From contig NZ_ATDP01000110.1 in the NCBI RefSeq assembly GCF_000445105.1, positions 86,657 through 150,656 of the forward strand: a DNA stretch of 64,000 nt, read 5' to 3'. This document shows, in pieces, positions 1 through 8,898 of this stretch (positions are counted from its first letter, which is position 1; the number at the start of each line of letters is the position of its first letter). The notes under the pieces were generated by a model. It searched no databases, had not been told where the DNA came from, and was given only the letters and a program-made list of their open reading frames with translations. The stretch is from Sphingobium lactosutens DS20 (GTDB lineage: Bacteria; Pseudomonadota; Alphaproteobacteria; Sphingomonadales; Sphingomonadaceae). Made by a program: the position numbers and the translations under genes.

Positions 1-941
1 CCGGGCCGCTCCTGCTGACGCTCTGGCCGGTGCCGGAAGGCGCGGTGGGGGCGCTGGCGGGTGCAGGGCCGGTCAGCGAGGTCCCGGACGTGCGGCCGTC
101 GGCGGAATGGCTGCTTGGCTTCATTCCCGTCAACCCACTCAAATCGGCAGCCGATGGGCAAGTGGTCGCCATCGTGCTGTTTGCGCTGATCTTCGGCTTT
201 GCGGTGACGCGGATCGCGGCGGACAGGCGCGCGCAGCTGGTCGGCTTTTTTCAGGCGCTGGCCGACGCATTGCTCGTGGTGGTGAACTGGGTCTTGTGGC
301 TTGCGCCCGTGGGCGTTTTCGCGCTGGCGCTGGTCGCGGGCGCGCGATCGGGCCTCGCGACGGCGGGCGCGCTGCTTCACTATATCCTGTTCATCGTGGC
401 TTTGTGCCTGCTGGTGACTTTGCTCGTCTATCCGATGACGGTCCTGCTCGGCCGGATCGGCGTCGGCCGATTTGCCCGCGCCGCCTTTCCAGCGCAGGCC
501 ATCGCCTTTTCGACGCAAAGCTCGATCGCGTCGCTGCCTGCGATGATCCAGGCGAGCGATGGCGCGCTGGCGGTGCGGGAAACGAGCCGGTCCATCGTCC
601 TGCCGCTGGCGATTTCCCTCTTTCGGATCACCAGCCCACCCGCCAATCTGGGCGTCGCCCTCTATGTCGCCGCCATGAATGGCGTCGATCTGGGCGCGAC
701 GCAGTTGGTCCTGGGGGTGCTGGTAGCGGCGGTGGTCAGCCTGGCCGCCGTGGGGCTTCCCAGTCAGATCACCTTCTTCACGACCACGGGCCCCATCTGC
801 CTTGCCATGGGCGTGCCGGTGGAGGCGCTGCCGCTTTTGCTCGCGGTGGAAACGGTGCCCGACATCTTCCGCACTGTCGGCAATGTCACCGCCGACATGG
901 GCGTTGCCCGCATCCTGGACCAGCGGCGCGCAGCGGACTGA
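1..941 (+). CDS. Dicarboxylate/amino acid:cation symporter (DAACS family), 5' partial
   Basis: The reading frame is already open at the first bases of the window (codons in phase from position 3), so the N-terminus lies upstream; the GTG at 30 is probably internal. About 312 residues are visible, ending at TGA 939-941. Several hydrophobic membrane segments are obvious, and a serine-rich re-entrant-loop signature (FSTQSSIASLP, near 510-540) matches the substrate and ion site of GltP/DctA-type symporters. Family knowledge: these inner-membrane carriers take up C4-dicarboxylates or acidic amino acids with Na+ or H+. The exact substrate cannot be read from the sequence. It converges on the cyclophilin gene, 10 bp away. 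Confidence 0.85.
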   Translation, partial: GPLLLTLWPVPEGAVGALAGAGPVSEVPDVRPSAEWLLGFIPVNPLKSAADGQVVAIVLFALIFGFAVTRIAADRRAQLVGFFQALADALLVVVNWVLWLAPVGVFALALVAGARSGLATAGALLHYILFIVALCLLVTLLVYPMTVLLGRIGVGRFARAAFPAQAIAFSTQSSIASLPAMIQASDGALAVRETSRSIVLPLAISLFRITSPPANLGVALYVAAMNGVDLGATQLVLGVLVAAVVSLAAVGLPSQITFFTTTGPICLAMGVPVEALPLLLAVETVPDIFRTVGNVTADMGVARILDQRRAAD

Positions 942-951
942 TCTGAGCGCC

Positions 952-1575
952 TCAGGGCGCGCGACGCACGCTGATGATCCTGACGGGTGTTTCGAGCATC
1001 TGGCCTTTCATGACGCCTTCACCCTTGGTCGACGATTTGGGCGCGGCCAGGATCGCCTTGATCACATCCAGCCCCTCCACCACATGGGCGAAGACCGCAA
1101 ATCCCTGATTATCGCCGGGTGCGTCGGGATTGGCGTCCATGGACGGCATCCGCCCCAGCACGACGAAAAAGTCGCCAGTCGCGCTGCCCGGCGCATAACG
1201 CGCCATGGAAAGCGCCCCGTCATCATGGACCAGGCCCGTCTGGCTGGTCGGCTCATGCGCAATCGGCGGCAGGATCCGCTTAGGGTCATTTTGGGCGCCG
1301 CCCTGCACGAAGCCATAATCGGCAGCGCCAACGCCACGGTAGAACGCCGTGCCATCGAGCCGTTTCTGATCGACATATTTCAGGAAATTGGCGGCGGTGA
1401 CGGGGGCCTTGCCGCTATGCACCGCAAGGACGACCGGCCCCTGCTCCGTCTGCATCAACACGCGAACGTCGGCGGGATGGGGGGCAGGATCGGGGGAGGG
1501 CGGTGGCGAAGTCTGCGCCGATGCGGGGACGATCGAGAGGAGGGCGGAGAGGATAAGGACAAGCTGGCGAATCAT
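952..1575 (-). CDS. Secreted cyclophilin-type peptidylprolyl isomerase
   Basis: The 207-residue product starts at the ATG at 1575, which opens a good signal peptide (MIRQLVLILSALLSIVPASA). The upstream extension of the frame runs into dnaA and looks non-coding. After a proline-rich linker comes a cyclophilin fold: 'GTAFYRG', 'GFVQGGAQ', 'ALSMARYAPGSATGDFFVVLG' elements and 'FAVFAHVVEGLDVI'. The usual FHRV of the active site is FYRG here, so the catalytic Arg is kept. It probably assists protein folding in the periplasm. It lies 43 bp downstream of dnaA on the same strand and could share its transcript. A second, larger cyclophilin-like gene lies at 33902-34795. Confidence 0.85.
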   Translation of the reverse strand: MIRQLVLILSALLSIVPASAQTSPPPSPDPAPHPADVRVLMQTEQGPVVLAVHSGKAPVTAANFLKYVDQKRLDGTAFYRGVGAADYGFVQGGAQNDPKRILPPIAHEPTSQTGLVHDDGALSMARYAPGSATGDFFVVLGRMPSMDANPDAPGDNQGFAVFAHVVEGLDVIKAILAAPKSSTKGEGVMKGQMLETPVRIISVRRAP

Positions 1576-1618
1576 GTCCGCCAACCTAGCCGATCGGGCG
1601 CCACGCGCCAGAGGGGGC

Positions 1619-3022
1619 TTACCCCTCCAGCTGGCGCTGCAACGCGCGGATATCGGCGTCCATGTCGGGACTGGTTTCACGCAGCGCCTCGATCGTGCGC
1701 ACGGCATGGATCACGGTGCTGTGGTCACGTCCGCCGAAGATGCGGCCGATCTCAGGCAGCGATCGCGGCGTCATCTTCTTGGCGAGATACATGGCCACCT
1801 GACGCGGACGGGCGACGGCGCGCGCGCGGCGCTTGGAGCGCATTTCCGCCGGATCGATCTTGAAATGCGCGGCGCAGGCCTTCTGGATTTCATCCACGGT
1901 GATGCGGCGGGCATTGGCGCGCACAGCATCGGCCAGCATCTGCTGGGCGAAATCCAGATCAATCGCGCGCCCGGTCAACTGGCCATAAGCGACCAGCTTG
2001 TTGAAGGCGCCTTCCAGTTCGCGCACGTTCGACCGGATCGAGCGGGCAAGGAAATCGATCACCATGTCGGGGACGGTCTTATCGCCGGCCAGAGCGCGCT
2101 TTGATTGAAGGATGGCGAGACGCAGGTCGAGGCCGGCGGCGCGAATGTCCGCGACCAGCCCACCGGCCAGTCGCGAGAGAATGCGCGCGTCGATCGCTTC
2201 GAGCATCTGCGGCGCACGATCAGCGGTGACGACGATGCGCGCGCCACTGTCGATCAGGTCATTGATCGTGTGGAGAAATTCCTCCTGCGTCGATCCTTTG
2301 CCCGCGATGAACTGGATATCGTCGATCAGCAGCAGGCGAGCCGCCCGCAGCCGCGCCTTGAACGCCATCGTCTCATTGGCGCGCATCGCGTTCACAAATT
2401 CCATCATGAAGCGTTCGGCCGACATATAGAGGACCGGGGCCGTGGGCGAATGCGCCGAGAAAGCCGCTGCGATGCCGTGCAGCAAGTGGGTCTTGCCCTG
2501 CCCCGTGCCGCCATGGATGAACAGCGGCGTAAAGCGCGGCTGCGCTTCGCCCGCCATCGCCTGCGCGGCGGACCAGGCCAGGCGGTTGGTGTCGCCTACG
2601 ACAAAATCATCGAGCCTGTGGCGCGGCTGGAAGTTGGACGCGACAACCATTTTCGCGACGACGCCGGAGTCGGCTTCCGACAAGGACGCGATTTCCAGCA
2701 GGCGCGGTCCGGCAGCGTCCGGCGCGCGGCGCACCCGCACCTCGCGCACACCGACCCCGGCACTGCGCCACGCGATGCGCAGGCGATCGCCAAACTGACC
2801 CGACACGAAATTCGCGCTGAAGTCAGTGGCGACCAGCAGGTCGAGCGTCTGCGATTCGGGGCAATAGTCGCCAAGCCGCGCAGGCTTTAGCCACTGGTCG
2901 AAAAGACGCGCGCCAAGATCACGGCGCAGGCCCGTCCGGATCGCGCTCCAGGCGGAATCCAGGCCGGCGCCATTTTCACTGTCCGTTGCCTGACGTTCCA
3001 CCAAAGCTGCCCTGACGTTCAT
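1619..3022 (-). CDS. dnaA: Chromosomal replication initiator protein DnaA
   Basis: DnaA binds oriC and opens the duplex as an ATP-bound AAA+ filament. The order is: an N-terminal helical domain I, a short linker, AAA+ domain III with Walker A GGTGQGKT (about residues 171-178) and Walker B LLLIDDIQF (about 230-238), then the C-terminal helix-turn-helix domain IV with the DnaA signature GGRDHSTVIHA. The start was set at ATG 3022 (MNVRAALV), preceded by TCAGG; an in-frame start at 3058 would add 12 residues. Length is 467 aa, normal for the family. The Walker A residues TGQ replace the more usual VGLG. Linkage to rpsT and mutM is typical of alphaproteobacteria. Confidence 0.97.
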   Translation of the reverse strand: MNVRAALVERQATDSENGAGLDSAWSAIRTGLRRDLGARLFDQWLKPARLGDYCPESQTLDLLVATDFSANFVSGQFGDRLRIAWRSAGVGVREVRVRRAPDAAGPRLLEIASLSEADSGVVAKMVVASNFQPRHRLDDFVVGDTNRLAWSAAQAMAGEAQPRFTPLFIHGGTGQGKTHLLHGIAAAFSAHSPTAPVLYMSAERFMMEFVNAMRANETMAFKARLRAARLLLIDDIQFIAGKGSTQEEFLHTINDLIDSGARIVVTADRAPQMLEAIDARILSRLAGGLVADIRAAGLDLRLAILQSKRALAGDKTVPDMVIDFLARSIRSNVRELEGAFNKLVAYGQLTGRAIDLDFAQQMLADAVRANARRITVDEIQKACAAHFKIDPAEMRSKRRARAVARPRQVAMYLAKKMTPRSLPEIGRIFGGRDHSTVIHAVRTIEALRETSPDMDADIRALQRQLEG

Positions 3023-3363
3023 ACCTGAAGCGACCCCCCAAATCAGCCTGAACGACACAAGCGTAGCTATCCGGAAAAGCCATTGGCTTTCCGATCACCC
3101 TGCATCGTCTGACCTAATAACGACCGTCTGAAAACGATTCGAGCGGCGGCCGGAGGAGCAAAATAGACAGGCGCGATCCGCAGGATCAAGGCCGAGACAC
3201 TTCAAAAAAATGAAATAAAGCCGTTGACTCGGCAAAGCCGCAGAAAAGGCCAACTTGCCATTTTACGACGGATTTTCAGTTATTTATTTGGTCACAATCT
3301 TTGCAATCCCGGCCGAATCGCGGGATTCCCGTGTGTCTGGCTGATGACAGAGATGTGACGCAG
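3023..3363. other. dnaA-rpsT intergenic region
   Basis: About 340 bp without a gene; the last part before the rpsT terminator is clearly AT-richer than the window (notably 3200-3300, with runs such as TTATTTATTT). A short inverted repeat (GGAAAAGCC...GGCTTTCC, 3072-3091) lies in the putative dnaA leader. I searched by eye for the DnaA box TTATCCACA and its complement and found none, so an origin is not supported. It presumably carries the dnaA promoter, which I could not assign. Confidence 0.4.
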
Positions 3364-3398
3364 AAACGAAAGGCCCGCTCCGGCAATCCGGAGCGGGC
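3364..3398 (-). terminator. Intrinsic terminator of rpsT
   Basis: A perfect 11-bp stem (GCCCGCTCCGG at 3373-3383 with CCGGAGCGGGC at 3388-3398) and a 4-nt loop. On the minus strand it is followed by a T-rich stretch (CTTTCGTTT). It lies 31 bp after the rpsT stop codon. Confidence 0.85.
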
Positions 3399-3429
3399 GC
3401 TTATGCTCGTCATTCCCTTGCGGGGGGTG

Positions 3430-3693
3430 TCAGGCGATCGCGCTGACGGCCTTGGTCAGGCGGCCGAACTTGCGCGCGGCGGTATTCTTGTGCAGCACGC
3501 CGCGCGCAACGCCGCGCGCCAATTCTGGCTGAACGGTCTGCAGCGCGGTGGTGGCGGCATCCTTGTCGCCAGCGACGATGGCGGCTTCCACCTTCTTCAC
3601 CAGGGTGCGGATCCGGCTGATGCGGGCGCCATTGATTGCGGCGCGACGCTCGTTGCGACGGATGCGCTTCTTGGCTTGCGGCGTATTGGCCAT
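3430..3693 (-). CDS. rpsT: 30S ribosomal protein S20
   Basis: An 87-residue, very basic protein beginning MANTPQAKKRIRRNERR, which is the standard S20 N-terminus, with the following RISRIRTLVKKVEAAI and LHKNTAARKFGRL helices. S20 binds 16S rRNA early in assembly of the small subunit. It has its own terminator just downstream and stands alone between dnaA and mutM, an arrangement common in alphaproteobacteria. Confidence 0.97.
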   Translation of the reverse strand: MANTPQAKKRIRRNERRAAINGARISRIRTLVKKVEAAIVAGDKDAATTALQTVQPELARGVARGVLHKNTAARKFGRLTKAVSAIA

Positions 3694-3766
3694 TCTATTC
3701 CTCGGTTCTCGTCAAATCTCGGGAAGAGGCCCGCCGAAAATGTCGACATGCCTCGTGAAGGTGCGC

Positions 3767-3795
3767 CCCTTACAGAGTATCGGGGCGGGCGTCAA
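3767..3795 (-). promoter_or_regulatory. Possible rpsT promoter
   Basis: On the minus strand, TTGACG (forward 3790-3795) lies 17 bp from TAAGGG (forward 3767-3772), about 75 bp upstream of the rpsT ATG. The -35 is close to consensus and the -10 is weak, so this is tentative. Confidence 0.25.
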
Positions 3796-3810
3796 CGGAT
3801 TCGCGGCCGG

Positions 3811-4623
3811 CTATTTCTGGCACGTGGGGCAATAGAATGTCGATCGCCCGCCATCGACGCGCCGTCGCACGGTGCCGCCGCACGGGCAAGGCTGCCCCTC
3901 CCGGCCATAGACGCGCCATTGCTTGGAAAAATAGCCCAATTCGCCATCTGGCCGGGCATAATCGCGCAGCGTCGATCCGCCAGCGGTGATGGCGGCCGTC
4001 AGCACGGTGCGAATCGCGTCCACCAGCAGCGCCAGGCGCGCGCCGCTGATTCGCCCGGCCGGACGGGTCGGAGCGATCCCCGCCATGTTGAGCGCCTCAC
4101 AAACATAGATATTGCCAAGGCCGGCCACGATGCGCTGGTCCAGTAGCGCCGCCTTGATCGAGGCCCCCTTGCCTTTCAAGGCCGTGGCCAGCATCGCGGG
4201 CGAGAATTCATGCCCCAGCGGCTCCGGCCCCATGCGGGTAAAGGGCGCATAGCCGGACCAGGCGTCGGCCCGCACCAAGTCAAGCGATCCGAACCGGCGC
4301 GGGTCGTTGAGGGACAGAAGCCGCCCCTGATCGGTTTCGACGAGCAAATGATCATGGGCGCCGATCTCCGCCGGGTCGATACGCCAGCGCCCCGACATGC
4401 CAAGGTGGAAAATCATCATGTCGCCCCGGTCGGTTTCGATCAGGCCATATTTGGCTCGCCGGGACAGACCCGTGACCGTCGCGCCCGTCATCCGCTGGCG
4501 CAGGTCCGGCGGAATGGGAAAGCGCAAGTCGGCGCGGCGCGGTTCGACCCGCGTGAGCCGATTGCCGAGCAAGACCGACCGCAGGCCCGTCACAGTGGTT
4601 TCGACTTCGGGAAGTTCAGGCAT
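3811..4623 (-). CDS. mutM: Formamidopyrimidine-DNA glycosylase / AP lyase MutM (Fpg)
   Basis: The enzyme removes 8-oxoguanine and other oxidised purines and cuts the resulting abasic site. The N-terminus MPELPEVETT provides the catalytic Pro2 and Glu3 after Met removal. The C-terminal zinc finger is present (CPCGG ... FYCPTCQK), and the central KGKGASIKAALLDQ and GLGNIYVCEAL motifs are intact. Its 270 residues match the family. The start codon lies 17 bp after the stop of the trehalase gene on the same strand, so read-through from that gene is possible. Confidence 0.97.
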   Translation of the reverse strand: MPELPEVETTVTGLRSVLLGNRLTRVEPRRADLRFPIPPDLRQRMTGATVTGLSRRAKYGLIETDRGDMMIFHLGMSGRWRIDPAEIGAHDHLLVETDQGRLLSLNDPRRFGSLDLVRADAWSGYAPFTRMGPEPLGHEFSPAMLATALKGKGASIKAALLDQRIVAGLGNIYVCEALNMAGIAPTRPAGRISGARLALLVDAIRTVLTAAITAGGSTLRDYARPDGELGYFSKQWRVYGREGQPCPCGGTVRRRVDGGRSTFYCPTCQK

Positions 4624-4640
4624 GGGCCGTCATGTAGGGT

Positions 4641-6206
4641 CTATTCCCCCGCTGCAACAGGGGCGTCGGGATCGAGGTCCGGCCAGCGATCGATCAGCGC
4701 GGCGGTCACGCCATTGGTCCAGCCAAAGCCGTCCTGCAGCGGATATTCGCCGCCCCCGCCGGGCTTGCGCTCTTCCACATCATATTTTTCCAGCATCTTG
4801 CCACTCTGGCGGAAGGCTGCGGCGACCGTCGATATCCAGCGGCGCGCAATGTCCCTGGCGAGGGGCAGATGGCCTGTACGCGCCAGTCCGTCGATCGCCA
4901 CCCATTGCAGCGGCGCCCAGCCATTGGGGCTGTCCCACTGCTGCCCTGTCGCGAGCCGGGTCGTGCGCAAGCCGCCCTCCCCGACAAGCTGATCGCGCGT
5001 GATCCAGGCAACAGCGTCGGCCTGGGCTTTGCTGGACAGGCCTACGAACAACGGAAAGAGCGTCGCTGCCGACAAAATGGGCGTGGGGCCATGGCTGTCC
5101 ATGTCCCAGTCCGCATAATGCCCTGCGTCTGCCTGCCAGAGCCAACGGTCGATGGCGGCCTTGCGCCTTGCGGCCAGCTGATGGAACTCACGCGCGCAGC
5201 CGGCATCGCCCGCTGTCGCGCATCGGTCGGCAATCGCGCGCTCCAGCCGCCAGAGCAGGCTGTTGAGGTCGACGGGCACGATGTGCGTGGTGCGGATCGT
5301 GGCCAGGCGTTTGGAATCGGCAAGCCAGCGAGACGAAAAATCCCAGCCGCTTTCCGCACCGGCGCGCAGGTCGCGATAGACGTCGCCCTTGGCCCTGTTG
5401 CTTTCCCGCGCGGTCGCGACATCCTCGGCCCAGCTTTCGTCGCGCGGTCCGGGCCGATCATCCCAATAGCGGTTGAGCAGCGCGCCGTCGGGCATGCGCA
5501 CCACGCGCAGCGCTGCGCCTGCACGGATGGCGCGATCGCTACCGCGCATCCAGAAGGCATGTTCGGCGCGCAACGCGGCGAAATGGCGAGGATCGTTTGG
5601 ATTGCTGGCCAGATCGACCATCAGCGACAAAAAAGGCGGCTGCGATCGCCCCAGATAATAAGTGCGGGTGCCGTTGGGGATGAAGCCATAGCGGGCGATC
5701 AGGCTTTCAAAATCGGTCAGCATCGAATCGATCAGCGATTGCTGCCCATCCACCTTGAGGCCGAGCATCGTGAAATAGCTGTCCCAATAATAAATTTCGC
5801 GAAAGCGACCGCCCGGCACGACATAGGGCGCAGGCAGGGACAGCGCCGACGAACCGGCAGGCGGATCAAGCGCCGGCCGCGTGAGTGGCGGCCAGAGCCC
5901 CCGGATATGGTCGCGCAGCGATGGGGCCGGCCGCTCCCCCTCCTCGCCCGGCACGCTGAAATGGCGCAGAACGAATTGGCGCAAGGCTGAGCCCTCTGGT
6001 CGTTCCCGCCGATAGGCCTCGACAATGGCCGCGGGGTCGCCTTTGGGCACGGCGTCGACGAACGTCTTGCCGTCTTTAAATACCCGCCCGCCCTGCACCG
6101 CTTCGAATAAGGGACCGTAAATTTGCTGGGGGCTGGGCGGCGGCGCGGCCTGCGCCATGCAGAGCAGCGCGGCAAGCGCGACGGTGAAGCGGACGGGTCG
6201 GCGCAT
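4641..6206 (-). CDS. treA: Periplasmic trehalase (GH37)
   Basis: Hydrolyses trehalose to two glucose molecules. The start at ATG 6206 opens a signal peptide (MRRPVRFTVALAALLCMAQA); the longer frame upstream has no leader-like character. The two trehalase signatures are present: PGGRFREIYYWDSYF (about residue 135) and QWDSPNGWAPLQW (about 430). The Asp within 'ESGWDFSSRW' and the Glu within 'EKYDVEE' fit the catalytic pair. The 521 residues match TreA, and the signal peptide argues for periplasmic action. It is divergent from ubiE with about 118 bp between and directly precedes mutM. Confidence 0.92.
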   Translation of the reverse strand: MRRPVRFTVALAALLCMAQAAPPPSPQQIYGPLFEAVQGGRVFKDGKTFVDAVPKGDPAAIVEAYRRERPEGSALRQFVLRHFSVPGEEGERPAPSLRDHIRGLWPPLTRPALDPPAGSSALSLPAPYVVPGGRFREIYYWDSYFTMLGLKVDGQQSLIDSMLTDFESLIARYGFIPNGTRTYYLGRSQPPFLSLMVDLASNPNDPRHFAALRAEHAFWMRGSDRAIRAGAALRVVRMPDGALLNRYWDDRPGPRDESWAEDVATARESNRAKGDVYRDLRAGAESGWDFSSRWLADSKRLATIRTTHIVPVDLNSLLWRLERAIADRCATAGDAGCAREFHQLAARRKAAIDRWLWQADAGHYADWDMDSHGPTPILSAATLFPLFVGLSSKAQADAVAWITRDQLVGEGGLRTTRLATGQQWDSPNGWAPLQWVAIDGLARTGHLPLARDIARRWISTVAAAFRQSGKMLEKYDVEERKPGGGGEYPLQDGFGWTNGVTAALIDRWPDLDPDAPVAAGE

Positions 6207-6324
6207 ATCGACATTACCCCTTGCCGGTCGGTCGGACGAAGGAATGGATGACGCAGGCGAAACGTTCCGGCCGCCGCTGCCTTCGCGCTGGCATGGCGCC
6301 AAAACAGCCGCTAGAGCGGAGGTC

Positions 6325-7056
6325 ATGAGCGAAACAGCATCCTTCGGCTATCGTGACGTCGATGCCGCCGAAAAAGCGGGCATGGTCCGCGCCGTCTTTT
6401 CCAATGTCGCGGCCAAATATGACCTGATGAACGACGCCATGTCGGGCGGCGCGCATCGGCTGTGGAAAGACCAGTTCGTACGCCGCGTAAAGCCGCGCGC
6501 GGGCGAAGAGATACTCGACATGGCCGGCGGCACGGGCGACATCGCGTTCCGCATGCACCGCCATGGCGCTCAGGTGACCGTGTCGGACATCAATCCCGAA
6601 ATGCTGGCGGTTGGCGTCGAGCGGGCGCAGAAGAAGGGTTATGAAGGGCTGATCTGGTCTAAGCAGAATGCGGAAGGGCTGACTTTTGGCGACCGCACCT
6701 TCGACGCCTACACGATCGCCTTTGGCATCCGCAACGTCACCCATATCGATCAGGCGCTGGCAGAGGCGCATCGCGTGCTGAAATTTGGCGGGCGGTTTTT
6801 CTGCCTGGAATTTTCCACCACGACTTGGCCGGGCTTTTCGGACGTCTATGACGTCTATTCGCACAAGCTGGTGCCGCAATTGGGCAAGCTGTTCGCCAAT
6901 GATGCCGACAGCTACCGCTATCTGATCGAATCGATCCGCCGCTTCCCGCCCATGCCCCAATTTGAAGGCATGATCCGCGACGCGGGTTTCGTGAATACCA
7001 AGGTCGAGCCAATCATGGGCGGACTGGTGGCCATCCATAGCGGGTGGAAGATCTGA
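6325..7056 (+). CDS. ubiE: Ubiquinone/menaquinone biosynthesis C-methyltransferase UbiE
   Basis: SAM-dependent C-methylation in ubiquinone synthesis. The start at ATG 6325 (MSETASFGYRDV) is preceded by GCGGAGG. The protein contains the SAM motif I 'ILDMAGGTGDIAF', the UbiE signatures 'YDLMNDAMSGGAHRLWK' and 'IAFGIRNVTHIDQALAEAHRVLK', and ends with 'IHSGWKI', as is standard. Its 243 residues are typical. It is the first gene of an operon followed by ubiB, 7 bp downstream. Confidence 0.97.
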   Translation: MSETASFGYRDVDAAEKAGMVRAVFSNVAAKYDLMNDAMSGGAHRLWKDQFVRRVKPRAGEEILDMAGGTGDIAFRMHRHGAQVTVSDINPEMLAVGVERAQKKGYEGLIWSKQNAEGLTFGDRTFDAYTIAFGIRNVTHIDQALAEAHRVLKFGGRFFCLEFSTTTWPGFSDVYDVYSHKLVPQLGKLFANDADSYRYLIESIRRFPPMPQFEGMIRDAGFVNTKVEPIMGGLVAIHSGWKI

Positions 7057-7063
7057 TCCACGC

Positions 7064-8605
7064 ATGACGTCCCACATCACCCATATCTGGCGGCTCCTGA
7101 AATGGGGGCGCATATTGGCGCGGCATGGCGCGCTGCGCGGGATCGAGCGCGATCCGCTGACGCCTGCGCCCGTGCGCCGGCTGGTGCGGATCGCGCGGCT
7201 GGGCGCGCGTGTGCCCAGGCAGCCCCGCTATGCGGACGCGTTTCAGGCGATCGGCCCGGCGGCGATCAAGCTGGGCCAGACACTGGCGACCCGGCCCGAC
7301 CTGGTCGGCGAGGAAGCGGCCAATGATCTGCTGCGCTTGCAGGACGCCCTGCCCCCCGTGCCGTTCGACACGATCCGCGCCCAGATCGAACAGAGTTTCG
7401 GCCGACCGATCGAAGCGCTTTACAGCCGGTTCGACGAAGCGCCGGTAGGTGCGGCATCGATCGCTCAGGTCCATCGCGCGCTCACCACCGACGGGCGGGA
7501 CGTTGCGGTCAAGGTGATCCGCCCCGGCGTCATCGATCAGTTCAACCGCGACATCCAGACCTATGAATGGGCCGCGGCGCATATCGAACAGCTGGGCGGC
7601 GAAGTCGCGCGTCTGCGCCCGCGCCTGGTCATCGCCAACCTCAAGCGCTGGACCGCGCGCGAACTGGACCTGCGGCGCGAGGCGGCTTCGGCGTCCGAGC
7701 TGGCCGAGGCGATGGAGGCGATGCCTGGCTATCGCATCCCGGCAATCGACTGGGACCGCACGAGCGGCAAGGTCATGACGATGGAGTGGATCGACGGCAT
7801 CAAGATCGCCGATCGCGCCGCGCTGGTCGCTGCCGGCCATGACATGAAGGATCTGGCCGCCCGTCTGGTCAATGCCTTCCTGCGACAAGCGATCGCCGAA
7901 GGCTTTTTCCACGCGGACATGCATCAGGGCAATTTGTTCGTGACGGCAAGCGGCGAGATTGTCGCTATCGACTTTGGCATCATGGGCCGGATCGACCGGC
8001 GCGCGCGCATGTGGCTGGCGGAAATTCTCTACGGCCTCATCACCGGCAATTACAAACGCGTCGCCGAAATCCATTTCGAGGCGCAATATGTGCCCGCCCA
8101 TCACAATGTCGCCGAATTCGCGACGGCGCTGCGCGCCGTGGGCGAACCGATGCGTGGGAAAGCGGCAAGCGAACTGTCGGTCGGCGGCATGCTGGACGGC
8201 CTGTTCGCCATCACGCGCGATTTCGACATGCAGACTCAGCCGCATTTGCTGCTGCTGCAAAAGACCATGGTGATGGTGGAGGGCGTGGCCCATTCGCTCG
8301 ATCCCGACATCAACATGTGGGAAACGAGCGGGCCTTATGTGAAGGGCTGGCTGCGCGACGAACTGGGGCCGGAGGCCAAGGCCGCCGATACGCTGATCGA
8401 AAATTGGCGCACCCTCCAGCGTCTGCCGGGCCTCATCAGGCGGATAGAGGATGCCTTCCCCGAAAAGGGCGGCGCCCCGCCCCCGCCGCCCCTCGCCGAG
8501 GTAAAGCTGATCCGCGTGGGCGGTGGGTGGCGCTATGCGCTGGTGGCGGTGGTTGCGGCGGTGGCTGGCGTTGGCGCGACATTGCTATTATCTTCATCGC
8601 TATGA
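7064..8605 (+). CDS. ubiB: Ubiquinone biosynthesis ATPase/kinase-like protein UbiB
   Basis: A 513-residue ABC1/ADCK atypical kinase needed for ubiquinone synthesis. Visible signatures: the KxGQ motif 'AAIKLGQTLATRPDL', the Ala-rich nucleotide loop 'VGAASIAQVHRA', the lysine in 'VAVKVIRPG', 'FFHADMHQGNLF' for the catalytic loop, and 'AIDFGIMG' for the metal-binding DFG. One hydrophobic segment at the C-terminus (ALVAVVAAVAGVGATLLL) anchors it in the inner membrane. Its stop overlaps the start of the next gene (ATGA, 8602-8605). Confidence 0.95.
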   Translation: MTSHITHIWRLLKWGRILARHGALRGIERDPLTPAPVRRLVRIARLGARVPRQPRYADAFQAIGPAAIKLGQTLATRPDLVGEEAANDLLRLQDALPPVPFDTIRAQIEQSFGRPIEALYSRFDEAPVGAASIAQVHRALTTDGRDVAVKVIRPGVIDQFNRDIQTYEWAAAHIEQLGGEVARLRPRLVIANLKRWTARELDLRREAASASELAEAMEAMPGYRIPAIDWDRTSGKVMTMEWIDGIKIADRAALVAAGHDMKDLAARLVNAFLRQAIAEGFFHADMHQGNLFVTASGEIVAIDFGIMGRIDRRARMWLAEILYGLITGNYKRVAEIHFEAQYVPAHHNVAEFATALRAVGEPMRGKAASELSVGGMLDGLFAITRDFDMQTQPHLLLLQKTMVMVEGVAHSLDPDINMWETSGPYVKGWLRDELGPEAKAADTLIENWRTLQRLPGLIRRIEDAFPEKGGAPPPPPLAEVKLIRVGGGWRYALVAVVAAVAGVGATLLLSSSL

Positions 8606-8898
8606 CCCGCGACGAAGCTATTGCCCGGATCCGGCCCCATGAGGCGGAATTGCGTGCCGCGGGGATCACTTCGCTGGCGCTGTTCGGATCGATCGCGCGA
8701 GGCGAGGGTCGGGAAGGTTCCGATATCGACCTGATGTGCGAGATTGATCGAGCCAGCCGGATGGACCTGATCCAGTTTGCCGGTTTGCAACGGCGATTGG
8801 AAGAATATGTGGAACGGCCGGTCGATCTGGTTGAACGGCATTCCATGCGGCCCCGTATCCGCGTGCGCGCCGAAGCCGATAAAGTCTTGATCTTCTGA
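8602..8898 (+). CDS. mntA: MntA-like minimal nucleotidyltransferase antitoxin
   Basis: A 98-residue protein with the complete minimal nucleotidyltransferase motif: GS, then exactly ten residues, then DID (GSIARGEGREGSDID), the GSX10DXD signature of MntA. In characterised MntA-HepT pairs the antitoxin AMPylates a tyrosine of the HEPN toxin and silences it. The start ATG overlaps the ubiB stop and its TGA overlaps the next ATG (TGATG, 8896-8900), so translation is coupled on both sides. The following gene encodes the matching HEPN protein. Confidence 0.9.
   Translation: MTRDEAIARIRPHEAELRAAGITSLALFGSIARGEGREGSDIDLMCEIDRASRMDLIQFAGLQRRLEEYVERPVDLVERHSMRPRIRVRAEADKVLIF

Noticed and set aside
3023..3363. 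Replication origin next to dnaA
   Set aside because: No DnaA boxes found by eye; alphaproteobacterial origins are often elsewhere. Kept only as a low-interest observation.
7013..8293. A 426-codon minus-strand frame opposite ubiB
   Set aside because: His/Arg/Gly-rich shadow of a clear ubiB gene, no ribosome site or domain.
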